Assembly (NCBI GenBank): GCA_003553565.1
Contig: PWER01000068.1
Coordinates: forward strand, 1 to 61,617
DNA length: 61,617 bases
Origin: Nitriliruptoria bacterium
GTDB lineage: Bacteria; Actinomycetota; Nitriliruptoria; Euzebyales; Egibacteraceae
Direction: 5' to 3'
Under the pieces are notes generated by a model. That model was not told the DNA's origin, did no database searches, and saw only the letters and a program-made list of their open reading frames with translations. Of the stretch, positions 1 to 9,121 are shown one piece after another; the stretch's first letter is position 1; each line of letters begins with the position of its first letter. Both the position numbers and the translations under genes were made by a program.

Positions 1-997
1 CCAGCGAGTCCAGCGCCGCAGGCCCACCGACCAGCAGGGCGTCCTCGGTGGGCTCCTGGGCGCGCAGGAAGTCATCGACGTCGCCAGGCAGCTCGTCGGC
101 GGCGCTGAGCATGAGCGTGCCATCGACCGCGCTGGCCAGCGCCCCCGCGGAGAGGGCGTCGCTGTAGGACTCGCCGCTGGCCAGCACAGGCGTGCCGAGC
201 TCATCGTCGCGGCGGTCCAGCGCCTCCTCGGCCAGGGCGACGCTGGTGGCCCAGCGGTGCTCGCCGGCGATGCGCTCCACGGCGAAGTCGTCGTCCTCGA
301 GGGCGTCGGCGACCTCGGGCGTGATGGCGCTGTCGCCGCCGACCAGCGTCACCTGCTCGGCGCCGAGCTCGTCGAGGGCCTCCTCGGTGGCCTCGGGCAG
401 CTCGTCGTGACGGGTCAACAGCAGCGGCAGCTCGTCGTCGGCGGCGGTGAGCGCGCCCGAGGCCACGGCGTCCGCCCAGGCCTGCTCGGGGTCGGGGTGG
501 TCACCCAGGGCCAGCAGGACCTCCTCGGCACCGTCGGGGTGCGCCCGGGCGGCCAGGGCGGCGCCGGTCTCGAAGCGCCCGGTGCCGTCGATGCGCTCGA
601 CCTCGCGGTCCTGCTCGTCGAGGTCGTCCACCACGTCCTCGCTCACCGCGCTCTCACCGCCGAGCACGAGCACCTCGCTCACCCCGAGGTCATCGAGGGT
701 CTCGGTGACGACGTCGTCCAGCTCGTCCTCGCCGGTGAGCAGCAGCGGTGCGTCCTCGGCGCGTGACAGGGCCACGGCGCTGAGGGCGTCAGGGAAGTCC
801 CACGCGGTGCTCAGCAGCGCGACGTCGGCGTCGTCCCAGCCCACGAGCGCCGCCTCGGCGGCGGTCGCGATGCGGTCGGGCCCATCGGCCCGCTCCACGT
901 CGGGCTCCTCGCCAGCAGCGTGCGGTGCGAGCAGCAGCAGGCCGGTGGCCGCGGCCGCTCCACCTGCTGCCGCGCGTGTCATCAGGGTCAGTTCCAT
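1..997 (-). CDS. Cell wall-binding repeat (CWB2) surface protein, C-terminus cut by window edge
   Basis: Secreted, very acidic protein; 332 residues are visible and the 3' end lies outside the window. ATG at 997 is followed by a signal-peptide-like stretch (residues 1-29, with a GLLLLAPHAAG core). Three repeats of about 100 residues follow. Each opens with the CWB2 signature: VERADGPDRIATA near residue 34, VERIDGTGRFETG near 133 and VERIAGEHRWATS near 240. Each also contains a 'lLvGG.sAv' strand-turn. In Clostridioides and several actinobacteria, CWB2 modules anchor proteins non-covalently to wall polymers; that role is inferred here. No enzymatic domain is seen in the visible part, so this may be a stand-alone CWB2 protein or the anchor of a larger one. 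The high Asp/Glu content could reflect adaptation to salt. It lies downstream of the usp gene on the same strand but is separated from it by a strong hairpin. Confidence 0.8.
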   Translation of the reverse strand, partial: MELTLMTRAAAGGAAAATGLLLLAPHAAGEEPDVERADGPDRIATAAEAALVGWDDADVALLSTAWDFPDALSAVALSRAEDAPLLLTGEDELDDVVTETLDDLGVSEVLVLGGESAVSEDVVDDLDEQDREVERIDGTGRFETGAALAARAHPDGAEEVLLALGDHPDPEQAWADAVASGALTAADDELPLLLTRHDELPEATEEALDELGAEQVTLVGGDSAITPEVADALEDDDFAVERIAGEHRWATSVALAEEALDRRDDELGTPVLASGESYSDALSAGALASAVDGTLMLSAADELPGDVDDFLRAQEPTEDALLVGGPAALDSL

Positions 998-1128
998 TGG
1001 CAAGCCTCGCAAGCAGTCGTCCCGGTGGGGTCAGGCAGCGCGCCCTGGTCGTGGCGCGCCGGACGGAGATCCCCCAATCGATCCGCCAGCTGCGAGGCTG
1101 CCCGCGCTGCTGCGCGGCGCACTTGGTC

Positions 1129-1154
1129 GACGCCCGTCCTTGTGGACGGGCGTC
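1129..1154 (-). terminator. Perfect 11-bp hairpin downstream of usp
   Basis: Arms GACGCCCGTCC (1129-1139) and GGACGGGCGTC (1144-1154) are perfect reverse complements around a 4-nt loop. The hairpin starts 7 nt after the usp stop codon and has no T-tract, which is common for terminators in GC-rich actinobacteria. It separates usp from the CWB2 gene. Confidence 0.65.
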
Positions 1155-1160
1155 TGGCGA

Positions 1161-1577
1161 TCAGCCGTCCTCGAGGTCCTCGGCGGGCTTGATCGCCAGG
1201 ACCGGGCAGTTGGCGCCCAGCAGCACGTCTTGGGCGTTGCTGCCCAGCACGAGCTTGCCCACCGGAGAGCGCCTGCGGATGCCGATGACGATCAGGTCGG
1301 CGTGCTCCTCGTTGGCGAGCTCGACGAGGTCGTCGCCGGCCGGGCGCCCCCGGACCAGCTCGCGGATCTCCACCGCGAGGCCCTCGGCCTCGAGCTCGGC
1401 GCCCACGCGCTCGAGCTCCTCGCGGTAGGCGAGCATCTCCTCGCCCTCGTCACGGCCTCCGCCTCGCAGCGAGTGCACGACCAGCAGCTCGGCGTTCCGC
1501 AGGCGTGCCTCGGCGACGCCGCGGTCCAGCGCCGCCTGTCCCTCGGGTGACTTCAGATAGCCCACAACGATCTTCAT
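1161..1577 (-). CDS. Universal stress protein (UspA family)
   Basis: Single-domain 138-residue UspA protein of normal length, expected in the cytoplasm. The N-terminus MKIVVGYLKSPEG is the usual first strand and loop. The C-terminal GIRRRSPVGKLVLGS (about residues 98-112) resembles the G-x2-G-x9-G(S/T) nucleotide-binding loop of ATP-binding Usps, but the first glycine spacing is altered, so ATP binding is likely rather than proven. The family acts as a dimeric stress or energy sensor; the partner is unknown. It is divergent from the ACT-domain/GDH genes across a 239-nt spacer and ends in a perfect hairpin, so it is probably monocistronic. Confidence 0.85.
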   Translation of the reverse strand: MKIVVGYLKSPEGQAALDRGVAEARLRNAELLVVHSLRGGGRDEGEEMLAYREELERVGAELEAEGLAVEIRELVRGRPAGDDLVELANEEHADLIVIGIRRRSPVGKLVLGSNAQDVLLGANCPVLAIKPAEDLEDG

Positions 1578-1816
1578 GTGCTGCTCCTTGCTCTGCCCGG
1601 TGTCCCTCTGGACCTCGTCCGGGGCCTGCTCCAGGGCCTTTTGCCAGTGTTGGTGGCAGGTCGGTGCGTCGGTGCTCTGGGGTCGCGCGCGGCTACCAGG
1701 ATGACGGCAGGCCGCTGGCGTGGTTTGATCCTCGCACAGCGTGGTGCCCGCACCGCGCAGCGCCCCCGCGGCGGTCGCCGCCGACGGGGCTGCTGGCGTA
1801 CTGCAAGGAGGCGGCC

Positions 1817-2233
1817 ATGCCCAAGGACCTCGTCCTGCTCAACGACGACCAGCCGGCCATGCTGGTGCGCCTCAGCGCCGCCTGCGAGCAGGCCGGGGCC
1901 TCGATCGGTGGCTTGAGCGCCTTCGCGGGCGAGGGCATGGGCATGGTCCACATCCTCATCCTCGAGGACGCCAAGGTGCCCGCCGTGCTCGCGGCGCTGT
2001 CGCACGCGGGCATGACGGTGCGGGCTGCGCGGGACGTGCTGCTCGTGGACTGCGAGGGTGGACCCGGTGCGCTGGAAGAGGTCTTCCGGCGCCTCGACAA
2101 CGCGCGGATCGAGGTGCAGGAGGCGTATCTGGCCACGGGGACCCGCCTGGTCGTGGTGGTCGACGACCTCGACCGCGCCCGCAGCGCACTCCGCGCCCGA
2201 CCCGCCGCGCCTGACCCGCCCCGCCGCGCCTGA
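1817..2233 (+). CDS. Tandem ACT-domain protein
   Basis: Protein of 138 residues with two ACT-like beta-alpha-beta-beta-alpha-beta units: residues ~3-65 (PKDLVLLNDDQPAMLVRLSA...) and ~70-128 (DVLLVDCEGGPGALEEVFR...). ACT domains bind amino acids and tune metabolic enzymes. No catalytic domain is present, so this is a free-standing regulator candidate. ATG 1817 is chosen because AAGGAGG (1805-1811) sits 5 nt upstream; the frame stays open further upstream but without family similarity. The stop at 2233 is followed after only 14 nt by the NAD-glutamate dehydrogenase start, suggesting one transcript and a possible role in sensing the amino acid that controls glutamate catabolism. That regulatory link is inference. 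Confidence 0.75.
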   Translation: MPKDLVLLNDDQPAMLVRLSAACEQAGASIGGLSAFAGEGMGMVHILILEDAKVPAVLAALSHAGMTVRAARDVLLVDCEGGPGALEEVFRRLDNARIEVQEAYLATGTRLVVVVDDLDRARSALRARPAAPDPPRRA

Positions 2234-2247
2234 CCCGAGAGTCCACC

Positions 2248-5200
2248 TTGGTTGACGCCCACGACCCTCCCACCCGCACCGAGACCGATCGCGACACGGA
2301 CGCCCGCGACCCAGCTGCCCTCACAGACGGTGGCACCGACGAGCTGGCGCACCTGCGGGCCCGTGCGCAGGAGACGCTGCCTCCCACCGAGGCCGAGCAG
2401 CTGGCCCGGCTCGCCGAGGCTGCCTATCGCCGCGCGCCGGGCGAGGCGCTTGAGCGCTTGCGCGCCGATCCCGACAGCGCCCTCGCCGTGCTGCGCGACG
2501 CCCTGGCGTTCATGGAGGCCCGTGGCACCGAGCGCCTGGCGCTGCGCACGCGCGATCAGCGCGAGGGCACGGTGGTCGAGATCTGCACCGACGACACCCC
2601 GTTCCTGGTGTCCACCGTCTCCGAGGAGCTCGCCCGGCTCGGTGAGCGCCCGGCGGAGCTGCTGCACCCCGTGGTCGGCGTGCAGCGCGACGCCGAGGGC
2701 CGGCTGGTGGCGCTGCACCGGGCCCGCCACGCACGCCACCGCGAGTCCTACATGCGCCTGCGCCTCCAGCGGCGCCTGGACGCCGGGGAGCGCGCCACGG
2801 TCGAGCGCGAGCTCGCGCGGGTCCTCGCCGACGCGCGCGCGGCCACCGAGGACTTCGAGGTCATGGTCGCGCGCGCCGAGGAGGTCGCCGACGACCTCGA
2901 GCGCCTGGACAGCGCCGCCGACCGCAGCGAGCCCGCGGCCGAGGTCGCCGCGCTGCTGCGCTGGCTGCTGCCGGACCACTTCGTGTGGCTCGGAGCCCGT
3001 GACTACCGGCTGGTCCGCACCCCCGACGACCGCGACGCGCTCATGGTGGAGCACGGCAGCGGCCTGGGGCTGCTGCGCGACGACAGCCACTCCTCGTTTG
3101 CCGAGCCCGTCCCGCTCGACGAGCTCCCCGAGCAGGTGGCCCTCGGCATCAGCGGCGATCAGCTGCTCACCGTGGCGCGCACCAACCGCCCCTCGTCGGT
3201 GTACAAGCGGGTGCGGATGATCTCGCTGGCCATCAAGTGGCTGGACGAGGATGGCGCCACGCTGGGGGAGCGACGCTTCATCGGCATGTTCGCCCAGCGC
3301 GCGTTCAGCCAGCCCGCCTCGTCGATCCCCGTCGCGCGGCGCAAGCTCACCCAGATCCTCGAGGCCGAGGACGTCGTCCCTCACTCCCACGACGAGCGCG
3401 CCCTGCGCGCGCTGTTCGAGGCGCTGCCCAAGCACGAGCTGCTGGCCACGCCGGCCGGGGAGCTGCGCCGCACCCTCGTGGCGATGCTGGAGGCGCAACG
3501 CCGACAGCACGTGGCGCTGTGGTGGCAGGTCGAGCCTGGCGGTCGCGCCGTGGTGGTGCTCCTGTCGGTGCCGCGGGAGCGCTTCAACGCCGAGCTGCGC
3601 CAGCGGGTGCAGGAGGTCCTCGAGGCGCACTTCGGCGTCAGCGAGGTGGACTACCAGCTGTCGCTGTCGGAGGCCGGCGCCGCGGTGCTGCACTTCGTGG
3701 TGCACGTGGGACCCGAGCGCGTCGAGGATCTCGATCGCAGCCGCCTGGAGCGCGAGGTCGTCGCGGTCACCCGCACCTGGGAGGACGCGGTGACCGCCGC
3801 CCTGGCCGAGCGCGGGCGTGACGGCAGCCAGCTGGCGGTGCGCTGGGTGGGCGCGTTCGACGAGGTCTACCAGGCCGCCACCGACCCGGCCGAGGCGGTG
3901 GCCGACATCGAGGTGCTCGAGGCCGTGCGGCGCGGCAGCGACGCGCTGCGCCTGCGCTGGGTGGTCCACGACGACGCGCGCACGCCGGTCCGGGTGCGGC
4001 TCGTCACGCGCGGCCCCGACGTCGAGCTCGGCGACCTCGTGCCGATCCTCGAGACGCTCGGGCTCGTCGTCGTCGAGCAGGTGCCCCACCGGATCACCGT
4101 GGATGAGCAGACGCTGCAGCTGCACGACGTGGGGGTGCGCGGTGAGGGCGGGCGCACGATCGACCTCGCCGAGCACGCCGAGCGGCTGACCGCTGCGGTG
4201 ACCGCGCTGTGGTCTGGTCGCGCCGAGGCCGACCTGCTCAACCGGCTGATCCTGGACGTCGGCCTGTCCTGGCAGGACGTGGCAGTCCTGCGGGCCTACC
4301 GTCGCTATCGGCGCCAGGTCGGCACCGCGTTCACCGAGGCCTATCTCGACGAGGCCATCGTGTCGCACCCGGACGTGGCACGAGCCCTGGTGCGACTGTT
4401 CCGCGCCCGCGTCGACCAGCGCGTGCCCGGCGACGAGGACGCGCTGGCCGCGGTGCGCGAGGAGCTGGCCGCGGCGCTGGAGGAGGTCGCGCAGCTCGAC
4501 CGCGACCGGATCCTGCGGCGCATCGCCGGCTCCATCGAGGCCACGGTGCGCAGCAACGTCGCCGTGGCCCAGGACTCCGACCGCGGCAGCGACGCCCTGG
4601 CGCTCAAGATCGATCCCGCGCGCGTGCCCGACCAGCCGGCACCCGTGCCGGCGATCGAGGTGTTCGTGCACCACGCGACGATGGAGGGCATCCATCTGCG
4701 CGGCGGAGCGGTCGCCCGCGGCGGCGTGCGAGCCAGCGACCGCCGCGAGGACTTCCGCAGCGAAGTGCTGGGCCTGATGAAGGCCCAGATGACCAAGAAC
4801 GCGCTGATCGTGCCCGCCGGCGCCAAGGGCGGGTTCGTGCTCCGCCGACCCCCCGCCGACCCCACGGCGCGCCAGCAGGCCACGGCCTCCGCCTACGGGC
4901 GCTATGTCCGGGCGCTGCTCGACATCACCGACACGATCACCGACGGCGCCATCGTCGCGCCGTCGCAGGTCCGTCGGCGCGACGGCGACGATCCGTACCT
5001 GGTTGTGGCTCCCGACAAGGGCACCGCCGCGCTGTCGGACAGCGCCAACGCGATCGCGCGGCAGTACGGCTTCTGGCTGGACGACGCCTTCGCCTCCGGT
5101 GGTGCGACGGGCTACGACCACAAGGAGCTGGGCGTGACCGCCCGCAGCGCGTGGGTCGCGGTGCAGCGCCACTTCCGGGAGCTCGGCGTGGACGTGCAGC

Positions 5201-7119
5201 ACGAGCCGATCTCGGTGGTGGGCATCGGCGACATGAGCGGGGACGTGTTCGGCAACGGCATGCTGCGCAGCCAGGCGGTGCGGCTCGTGGCGGCGTTCGA
5301 TCACCGCCACATCGTCTTCGATCCCGATCCCGACCCCGAGGCCAGCTTCGCCGAGCGCCAGCGGCTGTTCGCGCTGCCGCGCTCCAGCTGGGACGATCTT
5401 GACCGCTCGGTCCTCAGCGCCGGCGGGGGCGTGTGGCGCCGCGACGCCAAGCGCATCGTGCTCACCGAGCCCATGCGCGCCGCGCTGGGCGTCGACGCCA
5501 CGGCGCTGACCCCGCCAGAGCTGATCCGCGCGATCCTGACCATGTCCTGCGACCTGCTGTTCTGCGGCGGCATCGGCACCTTCGTCAAGGGGTCGGGTGA
5601 GTCCCACAGCGAGGTCGCAGATCGGGCCAACGACGCGATCCGCGTGGACGGGACCCAGCTGCGGGCCCGGGTCGTGGCCGAGGGCGCCAACCTCGCAGTC
5701 ACCCAGCGAGCGCGGGTCGAGTACGCCCGCCGCGGCGGTCGCATCAACACCGACGCCATCGACAACGTGGGCGGCGTGGGCACGTCGGACCGCGAGGTCA
5801 ACCTGAAGGTCGCCCTGCGCAGCGCCATCGCCCGGGGCGAGCTCGATCCCGCCGAGCGCGACGGCGTGCTATCCGAGTCCACCGAGGAGGTGGTGGCAGG
5901 GGTCATGGCCGACGTCGACCAGCAGGTCGGCGGGGTCAGCCGCGAGGTCGCACCCAGCGCCCGCGATCTCGACGCCTACGCCGAGCTCATGGGGCGTCTC
6001 GAGCACCACAGCGAGGGTCCGGCGCCTGCGGGCACGCTCGATCGTGAGCTCGAGGTGCTGCCTGCCGACGCCGAGCTGCGGCGTCGGCAGGACTCCGGCG
6101 CCGGGCTGACGCGCCCCGAGATCGCGGTGCTGCTCGCCTACGCCAAGCTCGATCTGCGCAGCGACCTGCTCGACGCCGACCTGCCCGACGATCCGGCGCT
6201 GGCACGCGAGCTGTGGGACTACTTCCCGACCGCTGCGGCGCAGCGCGCCCCGCGGGCCCTCGCCGACTATCGGCTGCGTCGCGAGCTCATCGCCACACGC
6301 GTGGCCAGCGAGGTGCTCGACCGCATGGGTGTCACCTGGGTGGACCGCACGGCGCGCCAGACCGGGCGCGAGCCCGACCGGGTCGTGGCCGCCTACCGTG
6401 TGGCGCGTGATCTGCTGGATGCACCGAGCCTGTGGGCTGCGCTCGATGCCAACGAGCTGGTGTGGGAGCCCCTGCTGGTCGACGAGCTGCGCCAGGACGT
6501 CGAGCAGGCTCTGCAGCGCACCGCGCGCACCGCGCTGCGCCTAGGCGTCGAGGGGATCGCGGAGGCCTGCGACCGCGACCGCCCGGTGGTGGAGGCGATC
6601 GCCAGCGCCGACCGCCTGGGCAGCGAGCGGGCCTGCGACGCGGTGGCGGAGCGCATCGCGCGGCTGGTCGACCTCGGCGTCGAGCCCGAGCTGGCCCGCC
6701 ACCTGTCGTTCCTGGACCGCCTGGCCGTCGCGCCCGAGGTGGGCCACGTGGCGCGTCGTCTGGGCGTGGACGCGCAGCCGGCCGCCGATGTCTACCTGCG
6801 GCTGGGCGAGGAGCTCGGCTTCGCCCATCTGGAGGAGCTGCTGGAGGCCCAGCGCCCGCAGGGCCGGTGGCAGCGCTGGCAGCGTCGCGGGCTCCACGAC
6901 GAGCTGCGCCACACCCAGGGGATGGTCACCGAGCGGGTGCTGCGCGAGCGACCCGGCGCCGGGCCCGCCGAGGCCGTCGCCGGGTTCCTGGCAGACCACG
7001 CCCACGGGCACGCTCGCGTGCTGGAGGTCAGCCGCGAGATGGAGCGGGGCGAGGAGACCAGCCTGTCGGCCCTGGCGGTGGTGGTCCGCACGCTGCGCGA
7101 GGAGCTGGCCGACGGTTGA
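2248..7119 (+). CDS. gdh: NAD-specific glutamate dehydrogenase, large (180-kDa) class
   Basis: Protein of 1623 residues, the typical size of the large bacterial NAD-GDH family (Bac_GDH). It oxidises L-glutamate to 2-oxoglutarate plus ammonium with NAD+, feeding the TCA cycle. The N-terminal ~650 residues hold the ACT-like regulatory repeats typical of the family (for example TDDTPFLVSTVSEELARLG). The dehydrogenase core begins near residue 810, with GGVRASDRREDFRSEVLGL, AGAKGGFV (catalytic-lysine region) and GIGDMSGDVFGNGML near residue 991. VVAEGANLAVT and INTDAIDN lie in the nucleotide-binding half. The start is uncertain: TTG 2248 has only a weak GAGAG upstream, and the next in-frame ATG (2512) would cut into the conserved N-terminus. 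It follows the ACT protein by 14 nt, and citrate synthase lies convergent beyond a strong bidirectional hairpin. Large GDHs usually serve glutamate catabolism and are allosterically controlled. Confidence 0.92.
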   Translation: MVDAHDPPTRTETDRDTDARDPAALTDGGTDELAHLRARAQETLPPTEAEQLARLAEAAYRRAPGEALERLRADPDSALAVLRDALAFMEARGTERLALRTRDQREGTVVEICTDDTPFLVSTVSEELARLGERPAELLHPVVGVQRDAEGRLVALHRARHARHRESYMRLRLQRRLDAGERATVERELARVLADARAATEDFEVMVARAEEVADDLERLDSAADRSEPAAEVAALLRWLLPDHFVWLGARDYRLVRTPDDRDALMVEHGSGLGLLRDDSHSSFAEPVPLDELPEQVALGISGDQLLTVARTNRPSSVYKRVRMISLAIKWLDEDGATLGERRFIGMFAQRAFSQPASSIPVARRKLTQILEAEDVVPHSHDERALRALFEALPKHELLATPAGELRRTLVAMLEAQRRQHVALWWQVEPGGRAVVVLLSVPRERFNAELRQRVQEVLEAHFGVSEVDYQLSLSEAGAAVLHFVVHVGPERVEDLDRSRLEREVVAVTRTWEDAVTAALAERGRDGSQLAVRWVGAFDEVYQAATDPAEAVADIEVLEAVRRGSDALRLRWVVHDDARTPVRVRLVTRGPDVELGDLVPILETLGLVVVEQVPHRITVDEQTLQLHDVGVRGEGGRTIDLAEHAERLTAAVTALWSGRAEADLLNRLILDVGLSWQDVAVLRAYRRYRRQVGTAFTEAYLDEAIVSHPDVARALVRLFRARVDQRVPGDEDALAAVREELAAALEEVAQLDRDRILRRIAGSIEATVRSNVAVAQDSDRGSDALALKIDPARVPDQPAPVPAIEVFVHHATMEGIHLRGGAVARGGVRASDRREDFRSEVLGLMKAQMTKNALIVPAGAKGGFVLRRPPADPTARQQATASAYGRYVRALLDITDTITDGAIVAPSQVRRRDGDDPYLVVAPDKGTAALSDSANAIARQYGFWLDDAFASGGATGYDHKELGVTARSAWVAVQRHFRELGVDVQHEPISVVGIGDMSGDVFGNGMLRSQAVRLVAAFDHRHIVFDPDPDPEASFAERQRLFALPRSSWDDLDRSVLSAGGGVWRRDAKRIVLTEPMRAALGVDATALTPPELIRAILTMSCDLLFCGGIGTFVKGSGESHSEVADRANDAIRVDGTQLRARVVAEGANLAVTQRARVEYARRGGRINTDAIDNVGGVGTSDREVNLKVALRSAIARGELDPAERDGVLSESTEEVVAGVMADVDQQVGGVSREVAPSARDLDAYAELMGRLEHHSEGPAPAGTLDRELEVLPADAELRRRQDSGAGLTRPEIAVLLAYAKLDLRSDLLDADLPDDPALARELWDYFPTAAAQRAPRALADYRLRRELIATRVASEVLDRMGVTWVDRTARQTGREPDRVVAAYRVARDLLDAPSLWAALDANELVWEPLLVDELRQDVEQALQRTARTALRLGVEGIAEACDRDRPVVEAIASADRLGSERACDAVAERIARLVDLGVEPELARHLSFLDRLAVAPEVGHVARRLGVDAQPAADVYLRLGEELGFAHLEELLEAQRPQGRWQRWQRRGLHDELRHTQGMVTERVLRERPGAGPAEAVAGFLADHAHGHARVLEVSREMERGEETSLSALAVVVRTLREELADG

Positions 7120-7134
7120 GGGCGCGGGTGCGGC

Positions 7135-7170
7135 CGCGGCGGCTGGTGCGCTCGCGGCGGCTGGTGCGCC
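7135..7170 (+). repeat. Tandem 18-bp direct repeat beside the gdh/gltA terminator
   Basis: Two adjacent 18-bp copies (7135-7152 and 7153-7170) beginning CGCGGCGGCTGGTGCG differ only at the last base. The second copy contains the left arm of the terminator hairpin; the first could pair with the same right arm through a shorter stem. Confidence 0.7.
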
Positions 7171-7191
7171 CGCGCAGGCGGGCGCACCAGC
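7160..7191. terminator. Bidirectional terminator between gdh and gltA
   Basis: Perfect 14-bp stem: GCTGGTGCGCCCGC (7160-7173) pairs with GCGGGCGCACCAGC (7178-7191) around the 4-nt loop GCAG. It lies exactly between two convergent genes (gdh ends 7119, gltA ends 7201), so it probably stops transcription from both sides. No T-tract is seen. Confidence 0.75.
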
Positions 7192-7200
7192 GCGGTGGCG

Positions 7201-8487
<1,287 letters not shown>

Positions 8488-8554
8488 CGCTGGGGTCCCT
8501 CTCGCAGATCGGATCGCCGCGGCTGGGGCTCACGCAGCCGCGGACCGCGCGCGC

Positions 8555-8560
8555 AGCCTA
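8555..8560 (-). promoter_or_regulatory. Predicted -10 box of gltA
   Basis: TAGGCT read on the minus strand, 67 nt before the gltA ATG. The same hexamer recurs ahead of many genes in the window. No convincing -35 is visible. Confidence 0.35.
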
Positions 8561-8674
8561 CCGAACGCGCTGGGACCCGTTCCACGCCTCGCGCCGCGGC
8601 GCACCTCGCGCGGGCGCCGTCCAGGCAGCCGCAGCGAGCGGCGCTCGTCCTCCGAGCGCACGCAGCCGAGGGCG

Positions 8675-9022
8675 TCAGGCGGCCTCGTCGCTGCGCAGCA
8701 TCTTGCGCGCGGCCTCCTCGCTGATCGCCCCATCGGTGAAGCGCAGGACGCTGGCCACAGCCTCCTCGACGCTGATCAGGTCGGCATCGACGGCCTCACG
8801 CAGCTTGCGCACATGCTCGGCGAGGGCCTCCTCGTCGACCTTGGGCTTGGCCTCCCGCCGGGGCTTGGGCTGACGCCGAGGGCGCTGGGCACGGGTGGGC
8901 CTGGGCTCTGGGCGCTCTGCCGACGTGCTCTCGCCACCCGCACGGGAGCGCGCCTCCTGGAAGCTGCGCACGAGCAGGACCACGATGATGAGCAGCACGA
9001 TCAGCAGCAGCACGGCGGCCAT
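8675..9022 (-). CDS. Small single-pass membrane protein, unknown function
   Basis: Predicted 115 residues. A hydrophobic helix at residues 2-19 (AAVLLLIVLLIIVVLLV) is followed by a basic, Pro/Arg-rich linker (about 25-62). A helical, charged C-terminal segment (about 63-110) follows, rich in Glu, Ala and Leu with pairs such as VRKLREAVDADLISVEEA. The C-terminal helix pair is loosely reminiscent of short oligomerisation domains but lacks a clear SHOCT consensus. I do not recognise the family. ATG 9022 is supported by GAGGAACGAG just upstream. It lies between gltA and the divergent glucosylglycerate phosphorylase gene, with 94 nt to the latter. The N-in or N-out topology cannot be decided from sequence alone. 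Confidence 0.6.
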   Translation of the reverse strand: MAAVLLLIVLLIIVVLLVRSFQEARSRAGGESTSAERPEPRPTRAQRPRRQPKPRREAKPKVDEEALAEHVRKLREAVDADLISVEEAVASVLRFTDGAISEEAARKMLRSDEAA

Positions 9023-9115
9023 GGCGCCTCGTTCCTCGTCGTGTGCACGGCTCGGGCTGTCGGGGCCCACCAGATCGCCTGCGCCACCTCCTGCATCGGA
9101 GTGGTGCAGGAGTCC

Positions 9116-9121
9116 TATGGT
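9116..9121 (+). promoter_or_regulatory. Possible -10 box overlapping the phosphorylase start
   Basis: TATGGT lies 7 nt before an in-frame GTG (9129), the same geometry as the leaderless genes in this window. It overlaps the alternative ATG at 9117, which has its own GGAG at 9108-9111. Confidence 0.35.

Noticed and set aside
1693-5607. A very long open frame on the minus strand (1304 codons) antisense to gdh
   Set aside because: It is a by-product of high GC and the codon bias of gdh; it lacks any family similarity and gdh itself is unmistakable.
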